DNA of 64,000 bases from UBA6522 sp965204155 (GCA_965204155.1 OZ241971.1:496001-560000); one strand, 5' to 3'. Counted from the first letter of the stretch, positions 26,317-34,739 are shown. Notes: a model not told the origin generated them from the sequence alone. Program-made: numbers and translations.

Positions 26317-26905
26317 GAGCCTGTTCTCTCGCTGCAGCCCGCACGCGGGCGATGAATTCTCTAATCTTCCCGGGGTCCTTGACGCCGCGTTCGCGTTCCA
26401 CCCCGCTGGACACGTCCACTCCCCACGGCTGAACCGCTTCAATGGCCTCAATGACGTTGTCGCAGTCCAGACCACCCGCGAGTATCACGCGCGTGCGGGC
26501 GGCAACGCGGGCGGCTCCCGGCCAATCGGCCCGTTCGCCATGGCCGCTTTGCGCGCCCTCGAAAAGGATCCGGGCCGGCCACCGCGCGTCTGTCGGTCCG
26601 GTGTTGCGGTAGACCGGCAGGGGCTCGCAATTCAGCCGTCCCAGGACGGCGAAATCCTCCGCATCGGTTTGCAGCCAATCGGGCTCGAATACGTCCCTGA
26701 CCTGCGCCCAGTCGGCGGCGTCGGGATGACGCATCACCGCGACTCGAATGACCTGCTCTCCGAGGTTACCGCAAAGGTCGCGCGCCTTCTCCGGCGTTAC
26801 CTGCCGGGGCGAACTGGCGAACACGAATCCCAGCGCGTCGGCACCGGCGGCGACGGCAACCGAAACGTCTTCGGGCGCGCTCAGGCCGCAGATCTTTATG
26901 AACAC
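26306..26905 (-). CDS. trpF: Phosphoribosylanthranilate isomerase
   Basis: Isomerises phosphoribosylanthranilate to the carboxyphenylamino-deoxyribulose phosphate used by TrpC. It is 199 residues of a beta/alpha barrel. The catalytic Cys is in FIKICGLS and the catalytic Asp is expected in the WLQTDAED region, where the usual QLHG is replaced by QTDA. The phosphate loops ILAGGLDCDNV and GVDVSSGVER are clear. It overlaps trpC by 10 bases. It stands as a free gene, not fused to trpC as in enterics. Confidence 0.94.
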   Translation of the reverse strand: MFIKICGLSAPEDVSVAVAAGADALGFVFASSPRQVTPEKARDLCGNLGEQVIRVAVMRHPDAADWAQVRDVFEPDWLQTDAEDFAVLGRLNCEPLPVYRNTGPTDARWPARILFEGAQSGHGERADWPGAARVAARTRVILAGGLDCDNVIEAIEAVQPWGVDVSSGVERERGVKDPGKIREFIARVRAAAREQAHVH

Positions 26906-27777
26906 GGCTTGCTCCCAACTGCCTGCGCCCCGGCCGCCGCCATCGCTGCCAGCTCCTTCGAGGCATCAGCGGCTCGCATCAGCGCCGAGCCGACCAACGC
27001 GGCACGGTAGCCCAGCGACGCTACCGCGACGATATCGTCGGCGTCCTCAATCCCGCTTTCCGCCACCGCGGGCAGGTGAGGCGGCAGGTACGGCGCCAGT
27101 TGGCGGAAACGATCGCGGTTGACCGCAAGATTCCGCAGGTCCCGGCAATTGACCCCGCAGAGCAGAGGCGGAGAGTTGTCCGGCGCAGAACCGCCCGACG
27201 GTGCGCCGATCCCGCCGATGCGATCCAGATCGGCTTCATCGAAGCCCTCCAGCAGGACGAACAGCCCGCACTGCGCTGCACAGGCCACCAGTTCCCCGAC
27301 CTCTGTGTCACTCAGCATGGTGACGATCACCAGCACGCCACCGGCGCCCGCTGCCCGCGCCTCCAGGACCTGGTACGGGTCGGTGAGGAAGTCCTTGCGC
27401 ATGGCGGGAATCCGGTATGCCGTCAAGGGCCCGGCTGCGTTGCGCAGATCATCCAGGCTGCCGCGAAATTCTTCCGGCTCGGTCAGCACCGAAACGGCCG
27501 CGGCGCCGCCGGCTCCATAGGCACGGACTTGCGCATCGCCGTCGAAATCCTGCGCTGCCAGCGATCCTTCGGCGGGCGAGCGGTACTTGAGTTCCGCAAT
27601 CATGCCGAACTCCCCCAGCCTCAGCGGTGGCGGAGCCGGCGTAGCCAGTGCCCGTGCCAGCAGCGCCCCCTCGGACTCCCTCCTGCGGGCTTCGCGGGCC
27701 CGTGCACGGCTGCTGCTTGCCATCCTTCCGAGGAAGGATTCGCCGGGGGATTTCTGTACCGCCGCCATCATCGTCAA
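26896..27777 (-). CDS. trpC: Indole-3-glycerol phosphate synthase
   Basis: Closes the indole ring to give indole-3-glycerol phosphate. It is a barrel of about 291-293 residues. Visible are MIAELKYRSPAEG (catalytic Glu-Leu-Lys), SVLTEPEEFRGS, MRKDFLTDPYQV (catalytic Lys), GVNCRDLRNLAVN and AVAESGIEDADDI. An insertion of about 15 Gly/Ser/Pro residues (near 203-218) precedes the GVNCRDL strand. The start is a TTG overlapping the trpD stop, or the ATG at 27771; both are plausible. Confidence 0.95.
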   Translation of the reverse strand: MTMMAAVQKSPGESFLGRMASSSRARAREARRRESEGALLARALATPAPPPLRLGEFGMIAELKYRSPAEGSLAAQDFDGDAQVRAYGAGGAAAVSVLTEPEEFRGSLDDLRNAAGPLTAYRIPAMRKDFLTDPYQVLEARAAGAGGVLVIVTMLSDTEVGELVACAAQCGLFVLLEGFDEADLDRIGGIGAPSGGSAPDNSPPLLCGVNCRDLRNLAVNRDRFRQLAPYLPPHLPAVAESGIEDADDIVAVASLGYRAALVGSALMRAADASKELAAMAAAGAQAVGSKPCS

Positions 27778-28805
27778 TCCACGCCGGCCACAAACGCCTG
27801 AAGCCTGTCCACGAAGCTACGCCCGCCGCCTTCCTGGAGGACGGTGCGGGCACGCCGAACAGCGCTACCGGCGTCGGGTGCCTCGCCGGTTACTTCCAGT
27901 GCAAGCGCTGCACCAATAACCAGGGCATCCCGGTGCGCCTGGGTGTCGCCGCCACACAGCGCGTCACGCAGCCGAGAGGCATTTTCCTCCGGCTCTCCTC
28001 CCTTGAGCGCATCTTCCGTACATCGGGAAAGACCGTAGTCGGCGGGGTCGCGCACCTCCCGGACCACCGAACCGGGCCGCACATCGAAACAGACAAAGGG
28101 TCCCAACGGAGTCGGTTCGTCCCAGCCGCAGGCGCCGTGGACCACAAAACTGCGCGTCGCTTCCATCCCGGAAAGCGTCTCGGCCATAAGTTCCGCCATG
28201 GGCTCGCTGAACGCGCCGATGACATTGAAGGGCGGCCGTGCCGGATTGGTCAGCGGCCCGAGGATATTGAACAGGGTGCGCACGCCCATGGCCGCGCGTA
28301 CCGGCCCGATGTGGCGCATCGCCGGATGATGATTGGGGGCGAACAGGAAGGTGAAGCCGGTGTCCCGCAGGCAGGCGCCGATCTGCCGATCCACAAGCGG
28401 CACGGGCAGGCCCAGCGCCATCAAGGCGTCGGCGCTGCCGGAGCGGCTGGAGATGGACCGATTGCCGTGCTTGACCACCTGCGCGCCGCAGGCCGCCGCC
28501 AGCAGCGCGCTGCCCGTCGACAGGTTGAGACTGGCTGAGCCGTCGCCGCCGGTGCCGACGACATCCACAAAGGCGCCTCCAGATGGAATGTCCGGACTGA
28601 CCGCCAGGTCGCGCATGGCCCGGGCCGCTCCCCTGATCTCGGCTGCGACCTCGCCCTTCGCCCTGAGCGCCGCCAGCAGCCCACCCGCCAGTGGCGCCGG
28701 CAACTCGCCGGTACCCATGGCATGCAGCATCGACTCCGACTCCTCCTCGGTGAGGTGGGTACCCGCAAGTACCCTCTCCAGCCATGCCACCGCTTGCGAA
28801 CTCAT
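27774..28805 (-). CDS. trpD: Anthranilate phosphoribosyltransferase
   Basis: Transfers phosphoribosyl from PRPP to anthranilate. It is 343 residues. The glycine-rich PRPP loop VDVVGTGGDGSASLNLST, KHGNRSISSRSGSADAL and NILGPLTNPARP are present. It overlaps trpG by 4 bases and is not fused to it. Confidence 0.97.
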   Translation of the reverse strand: MSSQAVAWLERVLAGTHLTEEESESMLHAMGTGELPAPLAGGLLAALRAKGEVAAEIRGAARAMRDLAVSPDIPSGGAFVDVVGTGGDGSASLNLSTGSALLAAACGAQVVKHGNRSISSRSGSADALMALGLPVPLVDRQIGACLRDTGFTFLFAPNHHPAMRHIGPVRAAMGVRTLFNILGPLTNPARPPFNVIGAFSEPMAELMAETLSGMEATRSFVVHGACGWDEPTPLGPFVCFDVRPGSVVREVRDPADYGLSRCTEDALKGGEPEENASRLRDALCGGDTQAHRDALVIGAALALEVTGEAPDAGSAVRRARTVLQEGGGRSFVDRLQAFVAGVD

Positions 28806-29410
28806 GGTCTGCCTCCGGGGGATTCGGTTTCGGCGGACCCGGTCTTCAGGAAGTTTGCGAGAAGTTCCGGGCCGTGCGGGGTCAGAACGCTCTCCGGATG
28901 ATACTGCACACCGACCACCTGAAGACTCCTGTGGCGTACACCCATGATCTCGCCGTCCTCGGTCTGTGCCGTGACCTCGAGAACGTCCGGTACACGGTTT
29001 CGGCGCGCCGCGAGGGAATGGTAGCGGCCGGCTTCAAAGGGATTCGGAAGGCCATGGTAGATATCCGTGCCGTCGTGGCTGATCTGCGATGTCTTGCCGT
29101 GCATCAGGCTGCCCGCGGAGACAATCTCGCCGCCGAAGTGCTCCACGATGCACTGGTGCCCGAGGCAAACGCCGAGGATGGGTATCCTGCCGGCAAAATG
29201 CTCGATCATCGCAAGCGATACGCCGGCATCGGAGGGCCGGCCGGGACCCGGTGAAATGACCAGGTGCGTGGGCTCGCAGGACTCGGCGGTTTCGGCATCG
29301 ATGGCGTCGTTGCGGTAGACGGTGACATCCGCATCCAGCACGAGAAACGCCTGCACCAGGTTGTAGGTGAAGGAGTCGTAGTTGTCGATCAACAGCAACC
29401 GCACGCTCAC
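28802..29410 (-). CDS. trpG: Anthranilate synthase glutaminase component
   Basis: Class I glutamine amidotransferase supplying ammonia to TrpE. It is 202 residues. LLIDNYDSFTYNLVQ, the oxyanion segment ISPGPGRPSDAG, the Cys nucleophile in GVCLGHQ, and the His-x-Glu of VQYHPESVLT are all intact. It overlaps trpE by 4 bases. It could also serve p-aminobenzoate synthesis, a dual use known for some TrpG/PabA proteins. Confidence 0.96.
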   Translation of the reverse strand: MSVRLLLIDNYDSFTYNLVQAFLVLDADVTVYRNDAIDAETAESCEPTHLVISPGPGRPSDAGVSLAMIEHFAGRIPILGVCLGHQCIVEHFGGEIVSAGSLMHGKTSQISHDGTDIYHGLPNPFEAGRYHSLAARRNRVPDVLEVTAQTEDGEIMGVRHRSLQVVGVQYHPESVLTPHGPELLANFLKTGSAETESPGGRP

Positions 29411-30804
29411 AATCCTTCCTCCGCAATTTCCATCGCCCGGCGGAGAATGGCGCTCTTGGCCATCACCTCATGGTGCTCGAACTCGGGGTCGCTGTCGGCA
29501 ACGATACCCGCCCCCGCCTGAAAGCTGTACTTGTCGTCATGAAACACCAGCGTGCGGATGGCGATGGCCTGGTCCATATTGCCGTTCTTCGAAAGGTAGC
29601 CTACGGAACCCCCGTAGAACCCCCTGGCAACCGGCTCCAGTTCCGCGATCAACTCCATGGCACGTACCTTGGGCGCACCCACCAGCGTGCCCGCGGGAAA
29701 CGTTGCCGCGAACAGGTCCAACGCGTCGTGCTCGGGCTTCAGCGTACCGCGGACACCGCTGACAATGTGCATGACGTGACTGTAGCGCTCGATCTTGCGG
29801 TACGGGTTCACGTGGACGGTACCGCGTTCGGCGACCCGACCCAGGTCGTTTCTCGCCAGGTCCACCAGCATGACGTGCTCGGCGTTCTCCTTCGGGTCCG
29901 CGAGCAGTTCCGCCTCCAGATCCGCATCCTCCCGCCTGGAAGTGCCTCTCGGCCGCGTGCCCGCGATGGGCCTGAGCGAAGCCTGTCCCCGATCGAGCTT
30001 CACCAGCGCTTCGGGGGACGCACCCGCCACCTTGAGGGATCCCGACTCGAAGAAGAACATGTAGGGAGAGGGGTTCAACAGCCGCAACGCCCGGTAGCAC
30101 GAGAAGGGATCCAGATTGCCGGTGCCGGAGAATCGCACCGACATCACGATCTGGTAGATGTCGCCGGCCGCGATATGCCCCTTGCAGCGACGCACTGCGT
30201 CCATGAAATCGGCCTTTTCGTAGCTCGCCGCTGCCGGCGAGAACCCGCGGCGAGGAGTTCCTGCGGCCCGGCGGACGCCAATGCCGCCACGCAACGCGTG
30301 AATGACCTCCCGGCGAAGATGCCGGCGTTCCACCTCGGAACCGGAGTGCAGCAGCGCAACCCGCCGGGTGAGGTGATCGAACACCAGCAGGGACCGGGGC
30401 ACGACCAGCGCAGCCTGGGGCAGCCCCGGCAGCTCGGCCCGGTTGGGCGGCAACCGCTCGAAGTAGCGCACCACGTCGTAGCCAAATGCTCCCACGAGTC
30501 CCCCCGTATACGGCAGGCCATCGATCCTCGGCAGCAGTTCCGGGGCGATTTTCATCATCCGGCGCAGCACCCCCATCCATTCGTCGGCCGTCGAGGGCCG
30601 CGGCACCTGGGAGCCGCCGACCAGCAACCGGTCGGGGTACAGTTCAAGGGCCGGCCCCGGGCCGAAACCGAGAAACGAGTAACGGGCGAGGCGCTCGCCT
30701 CCCTCGACACTCTCCAGCAGAAAACGGGGCTCGAAGTCCTTGAGCTTGAGCCAGGCCGATACCGGTGTATCGAGATCCGCCGCAATATCGAACGGTGGTT
30801 GCAT
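29407..30804 (-). CDS. trpE: Anthranilate synthase component I
   Basis: Converts chorismate and ammonia to anthranilate, the committed step of tryptophan synthesis. It is 465 residues. The N-terminal regulatory part shows FLLESVEGGERLARYSFLG (the LLES-type tryptophan feedback site). The catalytic part shows SPYMFFF, RPIAGTRPRG, HVMLVDLARNDLGRV, and the GAPKVRAMELI and GGSVGYLSKNGNMD segments. The ATG follows AGGAAA by 5-6 bases. Expression is probably set by the attenuator just upstream, plus feedback inhibition. Confidence 0.96.
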   Translation of the reverse strand: MQPPFDIAADLDTPVSAWLKLKDFEPRFLLESVEGGERLARYSFLGFGPGPALELYPDRLLVGGSQVPRPSTADEWMGVLRRMMKIAPELLPRIDGLPYTGGLVGAFGYDVVRYFERLPPNRAELPGLPQAALVVPRSLLVFDHLTRRVALLHSGSEVERRHLRREVIHALRGGIGVRRAAGTPRRGFSPAAASYEKADFMDAVRRCKGHIAAGDIYQIVMSVRFSGTGNLDPFSCYRALRLLNPSPYMFFFESGSLKVAGASPEALVKLDRGQASLRPIAGTRPRGTSRREDADLEAELLADPKENAEHVMLVDLARNDLGRVAERGTVHVNPYRKIERYSHVMHIVSGVRGTLKPEHDALDLFAATFPAGTLVGAPKVRAMELIAELEPVARGFYGGSVGYLSKNGNMDQAIAIRTLVFHDDKYSFQAGAGIVADSDPEFEHHEVMAKSAILRRAMEIAEEGL

Positions 30805-30824
30805 CGGACTTTCCTGTGATCTCC

Positions 30825-30861
30825 AAAAAAAAACCCATCCCCGAAAACACGAGATGGGTTT
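30825..30861 (-). terminator. trp operon attenuator terminator
   Basis: On the minus strand AAACCCATC (30861-30853) pairs with GATGGGTTT (30839-30831), followed directly by nine T residues (30833-30825). The stop of transcription would fall 20 bases before the trpE ATG. Its 5' arm can instead pair with the upstream antiterminator segment, as expected for attenuation. Confidence 0.9.
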
Positions 30862-30927
30862 GCATGACTGAAACGGACGCTTGGGTCGAATTACGCGCGC
30901 ACTACCCTCTCACTGGCGTCCTCGCCA
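30851..30927 (-). promoter_or_regulatory. trp leader alternative pairings (pause hairpin and antiterminator)
   Basis: Two competing helices can be drawn. TGGCG (30927-30923), overlapping the second Trp codon, pairs with CGCCA (30918-30914) as the 1:2 hairpin. GAGAGGGT (30911-30904) pairs with ACCCATCTC (30859-30851), with one bulged A, as the 2:3 antiterminator. The latter sequesters the 5' arm of the terminator. Ribosome stalling at the Trp codons would free segment 2 and allow readthrough. Confidence 0.75.
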
Positions 30928-30969
30928 CCAGCGCAGCAGACGTGCAGCTTGGCCCATGGGTCCGTTCAT
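30910..30969 (-). CDS. trpL: trp leader peptide with tandem Trp codons
   Basis: A 19-codon frame reading MNGPMGQAARLLRWWRGRQ, with two adjacent TGG codons at 30930-30925, then a TGA. An internal ATG at 30957 would give a 15-residue peptide. Its position, directly after a sigma-70-like promoter and before the alternative hairpins and terminator, is that of a classical attenuation leader. Leader peptides are poorly conserved, so the identification rests on the tandem Trp and the RNA structure. Confidence 0.85.
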   Translation of the reverse strand: MNGPMGQAARLLRWWRGRQ

Positions 30970-30977
30970 GGCGCGAG

Positions 30978-31006
30978 AGTATGTGCCGTTCGCCCCAGAG
31001 GGTCAA
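30978..31006 (-). promoter_or_regulatory. Putative sigma-70 promoter of the trp operon
   Basis: TTGACC (31006-31001) and CATACT (30983-30978) are separated by exactly 17 bases on the minus strand. The predicted start near 30971 lies only one or two bases before the first leader ATG. No palindromic TrpR-like operator was recognised over it. Confidence 0.6.
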
Positions 31007-31129
31007 GCGCTGTAGGAAAAGCCTGCTGAGAGAAAAACCGAAACATGTAATCGTGTGTACCCGATGGGCTATCCGGCAATGTGGGCGACACACCATGGGC
31101 AGCGCCCTAACAAACTCTTTCGGCTTGCG

Positions 31130-31594
31130 TCACGCCACAAGGCGATAGGATCCGGGTATTGTCCCATCGATACGCATTTGGCCCCTGGTGTTCGCCGCGG
31201 CCACGCACTTGGCGCTGATCTCCTCCACCTTCGCATCGTCAACCCGGCCTAGTCCCAACTTGATTGTCGCGTAGATGCGGATCAGTGCTTCCGCTGAACC
31301 GTCCATTGTCGTTTCGTCGCGTTCCCAGCGTGAAACGGTGAGCCGCTCCCTGTGAAGCAGTAAACCGAGTTGCGCCTGCGTCATGCCCATTTCCGAACGC
31401 AGGAACCGCAATTCGGCACCGGTCAAAGCACCTACGGATTCAACAAGGTATCGGGAAATCAAACGATGCAATCCGTTCGGATTGGAAATGCGGACTGTCT
31501 CCTCGCCATCGTCGTCGATCTGGCGAGTACCCTGAATCCACACGTTGGGCAGACCGCATTCCGTGTAGTGATAGGCCTCAGCTTTGGCATTCAT
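31130..31594 (-). CDS. MqsA-like HTH antitoxin
   Basis: A 154-residue protein with a C-terminal XRE-type helix-turn-helix (about 62-112: ELRFLRSEMGMTQAQLGLLLHRERLTVSRWERDET), like the DNA-binding half of MqsA antitoxins. The N-terminal part is short and keeps only one Cys (YTECGLPNVWIQG), so the two-CxxC zinc site of classical MqsA is absent. Its ATG overlaps the stop of the upstream DUF4258 gene as ATGA. It is probably the antitoxin and autorepressor of the pair. Confidence 0.82.
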   Translation of the reverse strand: MNAKAEAYHYTECGLPNVWIQGTRQIDDDGEETVRISNPNGLHRLISRYLVESVGALTGAELRFLRSEMGMTQAQLGLLLHRERLTVSRWERDETTMDGSAEALIRIYATIKLGLGRVDDAKVEEISAKCVAAANTRGQMRIDGTIPGSYRLVA

Positions 31595-31932
31595 CTAACG
31601 TCTTTCCACATGACAGTGACCACCTTGACGGCAGGATTGCGCGGATCCGGAATAACGACCAAACAGATTTCCCTGGTACCTGAATTGGGGGATTTCCCGC
31701 AGATCTTGTATTTGCAGTAACCCGGTCGCGTGGACTCGCTTGGCTCTTCGTCGATATGACCCGTTGCAAGAATGTACATTATGTCGGAGACGATGATACC
31801 TCTCTCCTCCATACGCTGCTTTGCATGGCGGGTATAAGCCAGCTCGAATTCGTCGATTCCGGGGACGGCATAGGCATGTATACGCCTTTCGGCTTCCGCG
31901 CTATCCCTACAATTCCTATCTCTCGGCACCAT
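31591..31932 (-). CDS. DUF4258-like putative toxin
   Basis: Up to 113 residues. The core YTRHAKQRMEERGIIVSDIMYILATGHIDEE...KYKICG...LVVIPDPRNPAVKVVTVMWK resembles DUF4258 proteins, a small basic family with a BECR-like fold often paired with MqsA-type antitoxins. The start is uncertain: the ATG at 31932 lies inside a palindrome and the family core begins about 30 residues later, but no other good start codon lies between. The mode of toxicity (mRNA cleavage, as for RelE/MqsR folds) is an inference. Confidence 0.75.
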   Translation of the reverse strand: MVPRDRNCRDSAEAERRIHAYAVPGIDEFELAYTRHAKQRMEERGIIVSDIMYILATGHIDEEPSESTRPGYCKYKICGKSPNSGTREICLVVIPDPRNPAVKVVTVMWKDVR

Positions 31933-31949
31933 GTATCGAAATGATACAT
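31931..31949. promoter_or_regulatory. Palindromic operator of the DUF4258/HTH module
   Basis: ATGTATC-GAAAT-GATACAT is a perfect 7-base inverted repeat with a 5-base spacer, sitting at the 5' end of the toxin gene. A TATCAT -10-like hexamer lies within it on the minus strand, so repressor binding would occlude the promoter or the start codon. Confidence 0.7.
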
Positions 31950-32217
31950 TTCATACGCCCGTACAGAATCGGTTGAATCTGGCTATTGCGTCGAGATTCA
32001 ATCCGTGCCTCCCGCACGGAAAGTGATGCTTGGAGCACGAAACAGGCTATATGCAGTATTGGCCAGATAGCATTGATAACTGACAGTTGCCTACCGTAAC
32101 CACGCATGGAAGAAGAAAATCAGAACTAGATTTTGCTCGACCGCCGCCGCCCCAGAAATTGTGGCCAACGTACCGGGCCTGAAATCAAATGCGTCACGGC
32201 ACCGCCCTCGCCCCCAA

Positions 32218-32781
32218 CTACTCCTGCCGGCCCTCAAATCGCGCGTCGCTAAGCCGCCAGTACGCGTCCGTGCCTTCTAGCCCATCCGCGTAGTCGAACG
32301 CATAATTGCCGTGCACATCCCTCGCCCTGCCATCCGAACCCGCCTCCAGCAACAACGTTACGATTTCAGCATCCGACTCCTGCGCAGCAACGTGCAGCGC
32401 CGTCCTTCCATCTTCACCCCGTGCTTCCAATGAAACGCCTGATGCAACCAGTAATTCGGCGGCTTCTGCCGCGCCGCCATATGCGGCGCGATGAAGGGGC
32501 GTCCACCCATAAGTTGTCCGCGCATTCACGTTTGCGCCGGCATCCACCAAGACCTTAACCACGTCCGCGTGCCCGAAAAACGCTGCTCGATGCATCGGGG
32601 TGAATCCATACGACGAGACCCGCAATTCCAAGTCTGCACCCAGTTCAATCAACGCACTGACTTGATTTGCATCGCCCAGGAAAACCGCACCATGAAGTTC
32701 TTCGTTAAGTCGCAGGTCGCCTTGCCCGACACCAGTCACTGGAGCAATCAGGAGCAATCCCAACGATATTCTCTTGAACAT
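32218..32781 (-). CDS. Secreted ankyrin-repeat protein
   Basis: It is 187 residues. A short hydrophobic signal peptide (KRISLGLLLIAPVTGVGQ) is followed by about four ankyrin repeats (residues 30-165) with the usual TPMHRAAFFGHADVVKVLVDAGANVN pattern. It is predicted periplasmic, as there is no lipobox or other membrane segment. Ankyrin arrays mediate protein binding. Its lower GC and isolated position suggest acquired DNA. Nothing recognisable lies in the 268 bases between it and the toxin-antitoxin operator. Confidence 0.85.
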   Translation of the reverse strand: MFKRISLGLLLIAPVTGVGQGDLRLNEELHGAVFLGDANQVSALIELGADLELRVSSYGFTPMHRAAFFGHADVVKVLVDAGANVNARTTYGWTPLHRAAYGGAAEAAELLVASGVSLEARGEDGRTALHVAAQESDAEIVTLLLEAGSDGRARDVHGNYAFDYADGLEGTDAYWRLSDARFEGRQE

Positions 32782-32924
32782 GATCAGTGCCTAATCTCCG
32801 ACTCTGCGTAGTCTGATCGCCGACAGTTCACAGCCGAGTCAAACCAATTTCTCAGTACGCGCGCCGGCCTTCGCCCCCAAAGTCGCGCAATCGTCCGCCG
32901 AGTAAGTGTCGAATGTCCGCTGCA

Positions 32925-34739
32925 TCACAAATCGTAGAGCAAGGGCAGCACGATGGAATAGCCGGCCCACATCAGGAACATCAGGGGGAGGCCGGCGCGG
33001 ACGAAGTCGGTGGCCTTGTAGCCGCCGGCGGACATCAGGAGGATGTTTGTCTTGTAGCCGTAGGGCGTTACGTAGCTCATGTTGGCGCCGAAGATGACCG
33101 CCAGCACGAACGGCTCCGGCGATGCCCCCAGTTCGTTGGCGATCTGGATCGCCACGGGTGCGCCGATGACCCCGGTGGCGTTGTTTGAAATGATATTGGT
33201 CAGAATGGCCATTACCAGCATCAGGCAACTCAGAATCAGGGGAGTGGGGAGCCCTTCAACCAGTTGCACGAGCACCTGGGCAAGATACAGCGCTCCGTCC
33301 GTCTCGATCATCGCCACCCCGAGGGCAAGGCTGGCCACGATGATCATGATAACTGTCGGGGAGAGCGCACCCGAGGCGTCGCCCCAGCGCAGGCAACGGC
33401 TCCCCAGCATGAGCCCCACGCCCGCGACCGCGGCAGCCTCGATGGGCAGCATTCCGGTGGCGGCGGCAAGGATGACCAGCGCCATGATGAGCATGGCCCG
33501 CGGCGCCCGATGGGTCCGCGGCAGGTCGGTGGTACCGTCGAGCACCAGCGCCGTCCCGGAGCGTTTCAGTTGCGACAACTGGCCCGCCGTGCCCTGCACG
33601 AGCAACACGTCGCCCGATCGCAATGACACCGAGCCGATATCGCTTACGAACTCCTCCAGATCCGGGTCCCGCGCCCGATGCAGCGCCAGCGGCAGCAGTC
33701 CCGTGCGTTGGGCAAAACGGATGCCCAGCAGGCTCGCACGGTAGAGCTTGGAGTCGCGCGTCACGACAAGCTGGGCCAGGTGTTGCGGCTCTTCGCCGAC
33801 CTCGTGAGCGGTTGCTTCCTCATGGAGGGTCGCGCGCAGCTGGGCTTCGAAGCGCTTCAGCTTTTCAGGTGTGTCGCGCACCACCAGCCGGTCGCCTTCG
33901 CGAATCGTCACCGACGGCAACCTGGTGACGGACAGGTCCTCGCCCCGCTCGATTCGATCCACGCGCATCTCGTTGTCGGTCAGCGCCAGGCATTCGGCGA
34001 ACGACAGCCCGCACGCGGCGCTGCTGGCCTGGATGTGCAGAACGGCGTTGAAGACGCGTGGCGCGGTATCGGACATGGGAGGCTTGCGTTCGGGCAGCAG
34101 CCTGGGAGCCACCAGCCACAGAAACACCATCCCGAAAGCGCCGACAATGACGGCCGGCAGCGCGAAATCGAACATGTTGAAGCGTTCGAGGCCCTGATCC
34201 TGGGCGATGGCAACCACCAGCAGGTTGGTGGAAGTGCCGATGGTTGTCGCCATTCCGCCCACCAGGGTGGCGAGTCCCATGGGCATCAGGATGGCCGACG
34301 GCGAAAACTTGTTGCGCACGGCGACGCCGACGAGCATGGGCAGCAGCATCACGACGATGGGCGTGTTGTTGAGGAATGCGCTGAGCACGCCGCTGGCGAC
34401 CAGCGTAGCCAGGCTGGCCAGGAGCGGCCGCGCCATCCAGGCCTTGGCGAGGAAGGTCGCCACGGGCCGCAGGGCGCCGGTGACCTCCAGGCCCTTGCCC
34501 ATGATCATCAGTGCGCAGATGGTGATCAGCGCCTCGTGGCCGAACCCGAGAAGAAAGTGTTCGGTTCCAACCACTTCGCCGTGAGACTCGTACGGGAAGA
34601 GCTGGAAGCTGAGGATGAGGATGACGAGAATGGCGAGGCTTGAGGCTTCCAGCGGCAGGCGGTCGCGAGTGAACAGGTACAGCGCGAGGGCGGTCAACGC
34701 GAGCACGAAGATGGTGTGGCCGTCTGGTACGGGAGGCAC
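32925..34739 (-). CDS. SLC13-family transporter with two RCK_C domains
   Basis: It is 604 residues, starting at a GTG. Two hydrophobic halves of the divalent anion/sodium symporter type (GVLSAFLNNTPIVVMLLPM; TNIISNNATGVIGAPVAIQIA) flank two cytoplasmic TrkA-C/RCK_C domains (about 235-310 and 325-400). The paired SNN-type motifs (FLNNTP and ISNNAT) are the substrate/sodium sites of this group. Substrates in the family include sulfate, dicarboxylates and other anions; this one cannot be assigned. Single-gene unit. Confidence 0.9.
   Translation of the reverse strand: MPPVPDGHTIFVLALTALALYLFTRDRLPLEASSLAILVILILSFQLFPYESHGEVVGTEHFLLGFGHEALITICALMIMGKGLEVTGALRPVATFLAKAWMARPLLASLATLVASGVLSAFLNNTPIVVMLLPMLVGVAVRNKFSPSAILMPMGLATLVGGMATTIGTSTNLLVVAIAQDQGLERFNMFDFALPAVIVGAFGMVFLWLVAPRLLPERKPPMSDTAPRVFNAVLHIQASSAACGLSFAECLALTDNEMRVDRIERGEDLSVTRLPSVTIREGDRLVVRDTPEKLKRFEAQLRATLHEEATAHEVGEEPQHLAQLVVTRDSKLYRASLLGIRFAQRTGLLPLALHRARDPDLEEFVSDIGSVSLRSGDVLLVQGTAGQLSQLKRSGTALVLDGTTDLPRTHRAPRAMLIMALVILAAATGMLPIEAAAVAGVGLMLGSRCLRWGDASGALSPTVIMIIVASLALGVAMIETDGALYLAQVLVQLVEGLPTPLILSCLMLVMAILTNIISNNATGVIGAPVAIQIANELGASPEPFVLAVIFGANMSYVTPYGYKTNILLMSAGGYKATDFVRAGLPLMFLMWAGYSIVLPLLYDL

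Noticed and set aside
30644..30865. Alternative leader frame starting in the attenuator stem
   Set aside because: It starts within the terminator, has no Trp codons, and runs into trpE in another frame.
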